Assembly: GCF_022712295.1 (NCBI RefSeq) | Contig: NZ_JALAGT010000081.1 | Location: 1 to 18,309, forward strand | From: Galactobacter sp. | GTDB taxonomy: Bacteria; Actinomycetota; Actinomycetes; Actinomycetales; Micrococcaceae | Direction: 5' to 3' | Length of the DNA: 18,309 nt | In this document: one piece after another, positions 7,527 to 16,949 of the stretch | Layout: the number at the start of each line of letters is the position of its first letter | Numbering within the stretch: position 1 is the first letter of the stretch | Notes under the pieces: generated by a model | Database searches by the model: none | The model's input: only the letters and a program-made list of their open reading frames with translations | What the model was told of the DNA's origin: nothing | Position numbers and translations under genes: made by a program

Positions 7527-9244
7527 TGCGTGGAACAAGGAGAGCCTCACGATCCCGTGCCGCGCTGATCGCAGCCATGTGCTTCGTGTTGGGCCTCACG
7601 GCCTGCTCCTCGATACCCACCTCGGGGCCGGTCGGCACGCTGAAGGCCGAGGACGGTCGCGCCAACGCGGACACACCCAATTACAACGTCCACGGCCCGA
7701 GCGGGAACGAGAACCCGCAGGCCATCGTCTCCGGCTTCCTGGAGGCAGGTCTGGACTCGGAGGACAACTATTCGGTGGCTCGGGAGTACCTCACCACGGA
7801 CCTGGCCCAGACCTGGGACGCCACGGCCGGAGTCCTGGTCACCAATGGCGAAACCACGTTCGCCGATGCGGACGGGGCGCAGGACTCACCCAACCAGCGG
7901 GTCACGCTGGCCGTTGAACGTCAGATCGACGCCAACGGGATCCGCACCGATGAGCAACGCGAGACCAGCCTGAACTTCAGCCTCGATGAGGTGGACGGGC
8001 AGTGGAGGATCTCGGATGCGCCGGACGGGCTGGTCCTGGACAGGGCGAATTTCTCCAACATCGTGGCGCCGGTGACGCTGTGGTTCTACGCGGACTCGGA
8101 CTACACGGCGTTGGTCCCGGACGTGCGATGGATGGTGCGCAGACAGGGCAGGGTCGCCTCCGTGGTCTCGGCGCTGATGTCCGGACCCGCACCTTACCTT
8201 CGCGGAGCCGTGACCTCGGCCTTCCCCAACGGCGCCCGATTGTCTCGTACCTCCGTCCCCGTGGAGGACGGCACCGCGACCGTGGATGTCCCCTCGTCGG
8301 TGGTGGCCGCCGCCAGCGAAGCCCAGCGTGGACGTATGCTGCAACAGCTCGATTCCACCCTCGAACAGGAGGAGGGCGTCAAGGACGTGGACCTCACTGT
8401 GAACCAGAGTTCCGTTGCTCCCGAGTCCATGCCAAACGACGTTCCTGTCGGAGAGACCGACGGCGAATTGGTCGGAGTGGCCGATGACCAGCTCATCCGC
8501 TTCAAGGACGGAGAGGTCGAACAGATCAAGGGGGCGGACGGTCTCGATCAGGGGCTCTCCGGTGCCACCATGGCCCCGGGGCAGGACGCGTACGCCGTGC
8601 TCAGTTCCCACCGGAGTTCGCTGCAGGTGCTGGACTCCGGCGGCACCGTCAGGACCCTGGTCAAGGGTAAGCAGCTCGCGGATCCGTCCTACGATGCGCG
8701 TTCGTGGGTATGGACGTCATCGGCCGACCAACCTGGCAAGCTCCAGGTGAGCAAGGCCTCCGGTAAGGAGCGGGTGGAATTGGAACCCGACTGGTTGGCC
8801 GGCGACAGGGTCACAGGTGTGCGTGTTTCCGCGGACGGCAGCCGACTGGCGCTCGTGGTGGAACGCGAAGAGGATGGAAAATCCAATCTGTATCTGCTGG
8901 TTGCAGGCATCCAACGCGACGACGACGGACGCCCAACAGGGCTCGCCGCACCACTGGACCTCGGAGTCACAGAGGCCGATGCCACCGAGGTGGTGTGGGA
9001 GGACGAGAAGTCCGTGGTGGTCTACCGCGCCGATCCCGAGGACAGGATCCAGCCGCAGACCTCCGGACTGGATCTGCAACACGAGCTGTGGCCGCCGATG
9101 CTGCGGCTGGCGGCACTCACGGCGACGCCGGGGGCGTCCCGGCCTGCGATCGCGGTCAACGCTGCGGGAACGGTCTACCAGCGTGACGATCGCAATTGGC
9201 GAGAGATCGGTAAAGGCGTCCAGGAACTCTCCTATCGCGGTTGA
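7526..9244 (+). CDS. lpqB: Lipoprotein LpqB, MtrAB-associated
   Basis: LpqB is an exported lipoprotein encoded with MtrAB in most actinobacteria; in mycobacteria it interacts with the MtrB sensor region. The ATG at 7526 overlaps the mtrB stop and follows GGGAGGGA. The 572-residue product starts with a basic stretch, a hydrophobic core and the lipobox LTAC, so C27 is the predicted lipidated residue. An N-terminal domain (about 60-170) carries NENPQAIVSGFLEAG. A GerMN domain (about 172-293) contains VTLWFYADSDYTALVPDVR and SGPAPYLRGAVTSAFP. The remainder (about 312-572) is beta-rich and propeller-like. The open frame upstream of 7526 is a shadow of mtrB. A hairpin 12 bases after the stop ends the operon. 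Confidence 0.93.
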   Translation: MRGTRRASRSRAALIAAMCFVLGLTACSSIPTSGPVGTLKAEDGRANADTPNYNVHGPSGNENPQAIVSGFLEAGLDSEDNYSVAREYLTTDLAQTWDATAGVLVTNGETTFADADGAQDSPNQRVTLAVERQIDANGIRTDEQRETSLNFSLDEVDGQWRISDAPDGLVLDRANFSNIVAPVTLWFYADSDYTALVPDVRWMVRRQGRVASVVSALMSGPAPYLRGAVTSAFPNGARLSRTSVPVEDGTATVDVPSSVVAAASEAQRGRMLQQLDSTLEQEEGVKDVDLTVNQSSVAPESMPNDVPVGETDGELVGVADDQLIRFKDGEVEQIKGADGLDQGLSGATMAPGQDAYAVLSSHRSSLQVLDSGGTVRTLVKGKQLADPSYDARSWVWTSSADQPGKLQVSKASGKERVELEPDWLAGDRVTGVRVSADGSRLALVVEREEDGKSNLYLLVAGIQRDDDGRPTGLAAPLDLGVTEADATEVVWEDEKSVVVYRADPEDRIQPQTSGLDLQHELWPPMLRLAALTATPGASRPAIAVNAAGTVYQRDDRNWREIGKGVQELSYRG

Positions 9245-9256
9245 GCCGATGTGAGA

Positions 9257-9288
9257 CGGGACGGCTGACCTTCGCGTCGGCCGTCCCG
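9257..9288 (+). terminator. Hairpin terminator after lpqB
   Basis: A 13-pair stem (9257-9269 with 9276-9288) closes a 6-base loop, CTTCGC. All pairs are Watson-Crick except one U-G at T9266/G9279. There is no T run after it, as is common for actinobacterial hairpin terminators. Confidence 0.75.
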
Positions 9289-9354
9289 GCGGGTTCTCCA
9301 CATGAGTGGCGGCCCGAGCGCCGCAGTCACCGGGCCGTAGGGCACCATGGGTGC

Positions 9355-10131
9355 ATGGGATTCTCGACCGGTGGCGGTCGGCTTCGCGGTTGGGCCGATA
9401 CGGCCTGGCACTCCGTGCCGGCCCGATGGGGCAGGGCTGCCGCGGATGAGTTCGCGGTAGCCCTGTTTCCCTCCACGTGCCGAGGATGCGGAGCCGATGG
9501 CGGGGTGTGGTGCAGAGCCTGTGGCCGTCGGTTGGCGCGGTCCTTGGCGCATCCGCGCATCGTGGACGACCTGGCCGAGCTGGACGTCCTGGCGCCACGC
9601 CGGCCGGCCCCGGTGGTGGCTGCAGGACGCTACGGCGGCATCGTCGCAGCCGCCCTGCTCACGGCGAAAACTCGGCACGGCAGGCCCGTCTTGACCCGCT
9701 TCGTGCCGGCCATGACGCGGCTCGTGGCCTGCGTTCCGTCGGACACGGTACTGGTACCGGTGCCGCCGGCGCCCGGTTCTGTGTCCAGACGTGGGTTCGT
9801 TCCGGTCGAGGAATGTCTCAGGCGTGTACCAGGCGGAACCCGGCGCGCACCCGCCTATCGCCGTTGGCTCAGGGCGCGTCGAGGACTCCTGAACGGGACG
9901 ACCCAGAAGGGGCGGGACCGCAGGCACCGAGGGAGCGCGGTGAGAGGCCGCTTCCACGCGAGCGCCGAGGTGCAGCCCGGAAGTCGAGTGGTGCTGGTGG
10001 ACGACGTCATGACCACTGGAGCCACCTTGGCGGAGTGTGCACGGGTCCTGCGCGCAAGTGGCGCTCGGGTGCTCGGAGCACTCGTCCTGGCCCACGTTCC
10101 GGACCCACACTCGGTCGTTGAACATATGTGA
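9355..10131 (+). CDS. comF: ComF family phosphoribosyltransferase-like protein
   Basis: The ATG at 9355 gives 258 residues. The in-frame extension back to 9241 covers the lpqB terminator and is discarded. The N-terminal part has a zinc-binding set CRGC...CRAC (C42, C45, C53, C56) typical of ComF. The C-terminal part is a type I phosphoribosyltransferase fold with the PRPP-binding loop VVLVDDVMTTGATL (about 213-226) and the upstream VPVPPAP and RRGF segments. ComF proteins take part in DNA uptake in competent bacteria. In actinobacteria, where the gene sits in this same neighbourhood (Rv3242c), the role is not established. No good Shine-Dalgarno sequence precedes the ATG. An ATG at 9347 is out of frame. 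Confidence 0.88.
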   Translation: MGFSTGGGRLRGWADTAWHSVPARWGRAAADEFAVALFPSTCRGCGADGGVWCRACGRRLARSLAHPRIVDDLAELDVLAPRRPAPVVAAGRYGGIVAAALLTAKTRHGRPVLTRFVPAMTRLVACVPSDTVLVPVPPAPGSVSRRGFVPVEECLRRVPGGTRRAPAYRRWLRARRGLLNGTTQKGRDRRHRGSAVRGRFHASAEVQPGSRVVLVDDVMTTGATLAECARVLRASGARVLGALVLAHVPDPHSVVEHM

Positions 10132-10195
10132 CGCGCGACACGCCCGACGTGAAGCTCTTCGCGCCAGGAAGTGGGCAACCGGGCCTTCCACGGGT

Positions 10196-10201
10196 TACGG
10201 T
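10196..10201 (+). promoter_or_regulatory. Possible -10 element TACGGT for hpf
   Basis: TACGGT matches TAnnnT in the 187-bp gap between comF and hpf and would give a leader of about 110 bases. Within that leader GGGTC (10253-10257) can pair with GACCC (10269-10273), inside CGTCTC (10232-10237) and GAGACG (10284-10289). All three signals are short and could be chance. Confidence 0.2.
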
Positions 10202-10318
10202 GAGACATGGGCACAGACGACAGTGACCCATCGTCTCCAGTAGTCGAGGCGGGGGTCCAGAAACCTCCGACCCGTCAACGCTTGAGACGCTCCCGAAGTC
10301 ATCCACAAGGAGGATGCC

Positions 10319-10999
10319 ATGGACCTGAACGTCAGCGGCCGCAACGTCAAGATCTCGGAGCGGTTCCAGGAGTACGTCGAGACGCGCACAGGGAAGATCG
10401 AGTCCCTGGTGCCCAAGGTGCAGAGGGTGGAAGTGAAGGTCACTCGCGACGTGAACGTACGCGCGTCGGCCGAGCAGGGCACCGTTGAAATCACCGTGCT
10501 TGGCGTGGGGCCTGCGGTGAGGGCTGAGGCGCGATCCTCGGACAAGTTCTCCGCGTTCGATCTCGCCTTCGCGAAGTTGATGGAACGATTGCGCAGGGCA
10601 AGGGACAAACAGAAGGTGCATCGGGGGCGCCATGCCCCCACCACGGTGCATGACGCCACAGGTGCGCTTCCGGTGGTGACTCCCGGCATCCCGCTGGCCG
10701 AGCAGGTGCTTCAGCAGCAGGCGGAGGACGCGGCGGTCGAAGCTGACGAGACCCCGGTGGAGATCCGCACCAAGTCCTTCCCGACGGTGGCGATGAGCGT
10801 GGACGACGCAGTGGACAACATGGAGCTGGTGGGGCACCCGTTCTACCTCTTCGTGGATTCCGCCTCCGGGCGGCCCTCGGTGGTCTACCGCCGCAAGGGC
10901 TGGTCCTATGGCATCATCTCGCTGGATCCCGAGGCGCAGGACGCGTCGGAGGAATCGGTCTCCGGTTACCGCGGGGCGGAGCCCGTGCCGCAGGCCTGA
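10319..10999 (+). CDS. hpf: Ribosome hibernation promoting factor, long form
   Basis: Long HPF binds the 30S decoding region and pairs 70S ribosomes into inactive 100S dimers under stress or in stationary phase. The product has 226 residues. Residues 1-100 form the S30AE domain (MDLNVSGRNVKISERFQEYVE, then a basic segment around ERLRRARDKQKVHRGRH). A linker of about 60 residues follows. The C-terminal dimerisation domain (about 165-222) contains EIRTKSFPTVAMSVDDAV, GHPFYLFVD and the RRKGWSYGIISL ending. The start is clear: AAGGAGG at 10307-10313 lies 5 bases before the ATG. The position between comF and secA matches mycobacteria (Rv3241c). A strong hairpin follows 16 bases after the stop. Confidence 0.95.
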   Translation: MDLNVSGRNVKISERFQEYVETRTGKIESLVPKVQRVEVKVTRDVNVRASAEQGTVEITVLGVGPAVRAEARSSDKFSAFDLAFAKLMERLRRARDKQKVHRGRHAPTTVHDATGALPVVTPGIPLAEQVLQQQAEDAAVEADETPVEIRTKSFPTVAMSVDDAVDNMELVGHPFYLFVDSASGRPSVVYRRKGWSYGIISLDPEAQDASEESVSGYRGAEPVPQA

Positions 11000-11015
11000 C
11001 CTCGACAGCATCGCT

Positions 11016-11051
11016 CCAGGGGCGTACCGGGACCACCCGGTGCGCCCCTGG
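11016..11051 (+). terminator. Hairpin terminator after hpf
   Basis: A 16-pair stem (11016-11031 with 11036-11051; left arm CCAGGGGCGTACCGGG) closes a 4-base loop, ACCA. All pairs are Watson-Crick except one U-G at T11025/G11042. No T run follows. Confidence 0.8.
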
Positions 11052-11100
11052 CGCGTGAAATCCTGGGAACATCCTGGGGAGAGACGGTTCCGCGAACCCG

Positions 11101-11106
11101 TAGACT
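11101..11106 (+). promoter_or_regulatory. Possible -10 element TAGACT for secA
   Basis: TAGACT fits TAnnnT and lies between the hpf terminator and secA, leaving a leader of about 50 bases. Upstream, TCCTGGG occurs twice at 11061 and 11072, an 11-bp repeat, where a regulator could bind. No clear -35 is seen. Confidence 0.3.
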
Positions 11107-11164
11107 GCCCTGGGGCCTTGGTGGGCTCACGACCGAACACGTTAGCGACGGGAGAGACCCAAAG

Positions 11165-13888
<2,724 letters not shown>

Positions 13889-13895
13889 ACGACCG

Positions 13896-13933
13896 CGCAG
13901 CGCCTGGACCGAGTCGTCGGTCCGGGCGCTGCG
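13896..13933 (+). terminator. Hairpin terminator after secA
   Basis: A 16-pair stem (13896-13911 with 13918-13933; left arm CGCAGCGCCTGGACCG) closes a 6-base loop, AGTCGT, and is followed by TTGTCT. One pair is U-G (T13905/G13924). It lies between convergent genes. Read from the other strand, that pair would be an A-C mismatch, so the structure favours secA transcripts. Confidence 0.8.
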
Positions 13934-13993
13934 TTGTCTCCCGGGCGGTGCCGATGGGCCCGGTGGCGGGTTTGAGCGACGCCCGGCTCCGGT

Positions 13994-14488
13994 TCACCCG
14001 AGCTCCAGAGCGACCACGCGCCAGCGTCCTCGTTGTGATTCCAGCCGGAAGCCCAGTGCGCGCACCCTGCCGCCCAGGCCGAAGGTGGTCGACCCCTCGA
14101 CTCCGTCTGCCACCATTTGGGTGTGCGTGCTGAGCAGGCGTAGCCGAGGGCGGCCGGGTTGGCGTCCCACTGCCTGCCTCGAGGACGGAGCAGGGCTGCG
14201 TCGGTCCTGCGACTCGCACTCCCACCTGACACGTCGACGTAGCTTCTCGTAGGTCACCAGGTCGCAGCTCTGGGCCAGATGGACCACCGGGCGCAGTCCT
14301 GCAACGGCCTCGATGATGCCCCTGGCCGCGGCGCAGGCAGCCTGCTGAGCCGCTTGCGGGACGCCCCTCGAGGTCGGTGCTGCCGATGGCACGAGATGTA
14401 AGTGGCGTTTCGGGAGGGGAGATTTCGGACCGGGCTCAGTGGCTGAACCGGTGTCTTCCGGGCAGGTATGCAGGGCCAACGTGGTCAT
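13994..14488 (-). CDS. Rv3235-family conserved protein
   Basis: The minus-strand ATG at 14488 follows CGGAG seven bases upstream and gives 164 residues beginning MTTLALHTCPEDTGS. The frame is open further upstream, but that stretch overlaps the end of the LysM gene and is discarded. The N-terminal 45 residues look disordered. The conserved part runs from about residue 50, with AARGIIEAVAGLRPVVHLAQ and YEKLRRRVRW. It ends RVRALGFRLESQRGRWRVVALELG (about 140-164), the hallmark ending of the small actinobacterial family named after Rv3235, which also lies near secA in mycobacteria. There is no signal peptide, membrane segment or catalytic motif, and the function is unknown. It follows the LysM gene by 83 bases and probably shares its transcript. 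Confidence 0.72.
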   Translation of the reverse strand: MTTLALHTCPEDTGSATEPGPKSPLPKRHLHLVPSAAPTSRGVPQAAQQAACAAARGIIEAVAGLRPVVHLAQSCDLVTYEKLRRRVRWECESQDRRSPAPSSRQAVGRQPGRPRLRLLSTHTQMVADGVEGSTTFGLGGRVRALGFRLESQRGRWRVVALELG

Positions 14489-14571
14489 GGTGTGCTCCGA
14501 ACGGTTGGTGTCTTGGCGACGGGGGAGTCTTGATGGATGGGAGCGTGGGTGGGCAAAGGGGACGAACGCCC

Positions 14572-15405
14572 TCACCCGTCCGGAGGAAGCAGTCGCGTGC
14601 CCGGGATGATCAGATGCGGATCGCTCCCGATGACATCCCGGTTGGAGTGGAACCACCTGGGCCACTCCTGGGCGATGTCATGAGAGTTGGCGCTCGGACC
14701 CAGGTGGTCAGCCGCGAGGTCCCACAGGGTGTCTCCGGGGGACACGATCACTTCGGCCCTTCGAGATCCCCCGAGGGAAGCGGGCAGATCCGTGGCGGGT
14801 CGTGGCCCTCTCCACGTCTGTGGCGTATCGGATGCTCGCGGGGCAGGTGAGACGTGCTGAGCCCGGCTTTCCGGAGGATCGGCGTCTTGAGGAGTTTCCT
14901 CCTCGACGGAGGGCCGGGGCGTGGACGGGTAGTCGGGGGTGATGGGCTGTTCCGCGCGGCCGAGTGGCCACCCAGGATCCACCTCGTGGGCTTCCGCATC
15001 AACCATGGGGGAGATCGAGGTGACAGCAACATGCGATGCGGCGTGCGCGGGGGCCAACGCCGACAACGTGACGGTGGCCGCGAGACCGGTCGCTGCAAGA
15101 CAGCGTCGAGGAAGTCGCTCGGCCCATGCCGGCATGGTTCCGGTCATGGCCCGACGCGCCCGGGCGATACCGGCGAGAAGGCACGCCCCGCTCCACCACA
15201 GTCCCCAGCCGCAGAGGCCGGCCGTGGCGCAGACGGTTGCCAGCTGCGTCCAGGTCGCTGTCGGCGATGCCACTCCCGGAACGAGTGGATGCCTCAGGAG
15301 CCAGAACGCCGTGAAGATGGCGCCGGGGCCGAGGGCCAGAAGGCCAAGGCGTCCACAGATCGCTGATACGCGGGCGGCCGGTGCGATCGATGCTCTGGGG
15401 TTCAT
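14572..15405 (-). CDS. Membrane protein with C-terminal LysM domain
   Basis: The product has 277 residues from the ATG at 15405, with GAGAGGG about ten bases upstream. Hydrophobic segments at about 14-36, 52-80 and 104-122 predict a membrane-anchored N-terminus. The third segment ends in APAHAAS and could alternatively be a signal-like cleavage region. A Pro, Glu and Asp-rich linker (about 140-210) leads to a LysM domain (about 215-275): VIVSPGDTLWDLAADHLGP, then WPRWFHSNRDVIGSDPHLIIPGTRL. LysM binds N-acetylglucosamine glycans such as peptidoglycan, so the linker and LysM probably lie outside the membrane, contacting the wall. No hydrolase domain is present. It is first in a minus-strand pair with the Rv3235-family gene and divergent from the plus-strand Tad-like block. 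Confidence 0.85.
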   Translation of the reverse strand: MNPRASIAPAARVSAICGRLGLLALGPGAIFTAFWLLRHPLVPGVASPTATWTQLATVCATAGLCGWGLWWSGACLLAGIARARRAMTGTMPAWAERLPRRCLAATGLAATVTLSALAPAHAASHVAVTSISPMVDAEAHEVDPGWPLGRAEQPITPDYPSTPRPSVEEETPQDADPPESRAQHVSPAPRASDTPQTWRGPRPATDLPASLGGSRRAEVIVSPGDTLWDLAADHLGPSANSHDIAQEWPRWFHSNRDVIGSDPHLIIPGTRLLPPDG

Positions 15406-15441
15406 GACCCGATGTCCCTCTCAGACGCTACTACTGACTGT

Positions 15442-15480
15442 TCAAACATGTTGTTTGATGGAGTTTGATACTTGTTGATG
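15442..15480. promoter_or_regulatory. AT-rich operator-like cluster: palindrome plus 10-bp phased repeats
   Basis: TCAAACA (15442-15448) and TGTTTGA (15452-15458) form a perfect 7-bp inverted repeat with a 3-bp spacer. Overlapping it are three direct copies of kTTGATr: TTTGATG at 15454, TTTGATA at 15464 and GTTGATG at 15474, exactly 10 bp apart. The segment is strikingly AT-rich against its surroundings and lies 37-75 bases upstream of the LysM gene, in the gap shared with the divergent gene at 15629. It is probably a regulator-binding site; the regulator is not in the window. Confidence 0.5.
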
Positions 15481-15592
15481 TGGGTTAGGAGTGTGTCACC
15501 GATGTGCCGAACTTGTCCAGAGGAATTTTTGAGCGGCTGTGGACAGATGGGTCGCGCCACTGAGCGCAAGAATGATGCTCGGCGGTGCTCCG

Positions 15593-15622
15593 CTGTCAGG
15601 AAGTCGCTGAAGGGCCTAGGAT
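15593..15622 (+). promoter_or_regulatory. Leaderless promoter CTGTCA-18-TAGGAT
   Basis: CTGTCA (15593-15598) matches four of six bases of the TTGACA -35 and is 18 bases from TAGGAT (15617-15622). The ATG at 15629 follows after only 6 bases, without a Shine-Dalgarno sequence. This is the third CTAGGAT of the window. Confidence 0.5.
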
Positions 15623-15628
15623 TCGCGC

Positions 15629-16159
15629 ATGCGATTCGAGGAGTTGTTCGACGACCTCGCGGCTCAAGCAGCTGCCGCGGGCGAGCGCGTCCTCTGGGAC
15701 GAGGCCAACGAGATGGTGCGGGCGGAGAACGTCTCGAGGACGTTGCTTGACAGGCTGTCGCCTGGGTCCAGGATTCGTCTGCAGCTGCGCGGGGCGCACG
15801 TCATCGAGGGGCCGGTCAGCCGGGTGGGGCGCGATGTCGTCGTCGTGACGCCCGATTCGGGGACGGAGTGGGCCGTGCGCTCCAGCGCTGTGCGGCAGCT
15901 CAGGCTGCTACAGGCGGGTTCTCCACAGGTCCGCGACAGGGTGGATTTCTCGGCGCTGCTGCGCCGCCTTGCACGAAGCCGACCAGCGCTGGCGCTGGCA
16001 CAGGACGACGGCCGGACGGATCACGGACGATTGCTGTCAGTGGGACGAGACCACCTGGACATCGCGCTGGAGTCCGCGGAACGCGTCCTGATGGCGCTCG
16101 ACGGCATCAGCGCGCTTCGGTGGCGGTCCGGGAGCGCACCGGGAACCGGGCGTCGCTGA
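15629..16159 (+). CDS. Conserved-looking hypothetical protein with internal duplication
   Basis: I do not recognise a named family with certainty; the composition resembles hypothetical proteins found near SAF/CpaE genes in Micrococcales. The 176-residue product starts with a charged helical segment (about 1-43, MRFEELFDDLAAQAAAAGER). Two strand-rich halves follow. The first (about 46-93) contains EGPVSRVGRDVVVV and the second (about 117-166) contains DHGRLLSVGRDHLDIAL, so a G-x(3-4)-VGRD-x(3-4) unit is repeated 71 residues apart. This pattern suggests two small beta-barrels of Sm-like or similar type, which is inference. There is no signal peptide, membrane segment or cysteine. The start is supported by a leaderless promoter. 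The SAF gene begins 142 bases downstream. Confidence 0.7.
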   Translation: MRFEELFDDLAAQAAAAGERVLWDEANEMVRAENVSRTLLDRLSPGSRIRLQLRGAHVIEGPVSRVGRDVVVVTPDSGTEWAVRSSAVRQLRLLQAGSPQVRDRVDFSALLRRLARSRPALALAQDDGRTDHGRLLSVGRDHLDIALESAERVLMALDGISALRWRSGSAPGTGRR

Positions 16160-16301
16160 TCCACAGATCGGAACTGGCTCTTGTTCCGGACGAGGTTTCT
16201 GCGCCATGCTCTGTCGTTACAGCGATACAGCGCAACGATTCCTGGCCATGCACCGCAGAGCGGGAACGTTTCCGGCGGTCGAGCGAGCGTGTGGAGGAAC
16301 C

Positions 16302-16949
16302 ATGGACCAGGCAGAAGCGGCACCGGGAGCACGCTGGCGCCCCTCCGGGTGGAAGGATCCGCGATTGCTGATCGGCATCCTGCTGATACTGGCCTCGGTG
16401 ATCGCAGTGGCATGGCTGGTACGTTCGTCGCAGCACACCACACCGATGTGGTCTGCTGCCGTGGACCTGGCCGTCGGCCAGGAGGTCACGGGAGAGGACC
16501 TCGTGGCGGTGGACGTCCGGCTGGGGAAGGCGGGCGATCGCTATCTGGCGGCGGACGCGGCCCCGCAACCCGGTACCCGTGTTCTGGCTCCCATCGCCGA
16601 GGGGGAACTCATCCCCGTCAACGGTGTCGGGCGTCCCGATCCGGCCGGCCGTAGGGCGCTCGCCGTCACGGTCGAGGGGGAACGACCGGTGGGTGTCGAA
16701 CGTGGAAGCCGTGTGGACGTTTATGCCACACGGGCGGGCACCGTGGGAGGCGAGGCAGGAACGTCGAGCGTCCTCCTCTCAGGCGTGGAGGTCACCACAC
16801 TGCACACCGCGGAGGCCACCATCGGTGCAACGATGTCCACCACCATCGAGATCCTGGTTCCGCCGGAGTCGGTCGCGGACTTCATCCGCGCCCGTGGCGC
16901 AGGGCAGCGCATGGATGTGGTCGCACTACCACCGGGGAGCAGCGAATGA
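16302..16949 (+). CDS. SAF/RcpC-domain protein, CpaB-like (Tad/Flp pilus assembly)
   Basis: CpaB/RcpC proteins belong to Tad-type pilus assembly systems, where they are thought to sit in the periplasmic or wall zone of the machine. The ATG at 16302, close after GGAGGAACC, gives 215 residues; the open frame upstream to 16206 has no ribosome site. A cytoplasmic N-terminus (1-20) is followed by one membrane helix (about 21-41) and then an SAF domain (about 50-108, with VDLAVGQEVTGEDLVAVDV and GTRVLAPIAEGELIP). The RcpC-like part (about 116-208) has RRALAVTVEGERPVGVERG, SRVDVYATR and TIEILVPPESVADFI. This is short for CpaB but usual for the actinobacterial form. Its stop overlaps the start of the CpaE-like gene (ATGA). 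Confidence 0.8.
   Translation: MDQAEAAPGARWRPSGWKDPRLLIGILLILASVIAVAWLVRSSQHTTPMWSAAVDLAVGQEVTGEDLVAVDVRLGKAGDRYLAADAAPQPGTRVLAPIAEGELIPVNGVGRPDPAGRRALAVTVEGERPVGVERGSRVDVYATRAGTVGGEAGTSSVLLSGVEVTTLHTAEATIGATMSTTIEILVPPESVADFIRARGAGQRMDVVALPPGSSE

Noticed and set aside
10207..10488. Small open frame (93 codons) placed like a leaderless gene before hpf
   Set aside because: It overlaps hpf in another frame, its translation is low-complexity (Arg, Pro, Gln), and no conserved motif is seen.
15441..15459. LexA/SOS box reading of the AT-rich palindrome
   Set aside because: The actinobacterial box needs GAAC-N4-GTTC. Here the arms are TCAAAC and GTTTGA with a 5-base gap, and no SOS gene is adjacent.
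16216..16231. Tandem TACAGCGATACAGCG before the SAF gene as a promoter
   Set aside because: The repeat is short, gives no TAnnnT with acceptable spacing to a -35, and the gene has a good ribosome site and could be read from the upstream gene.
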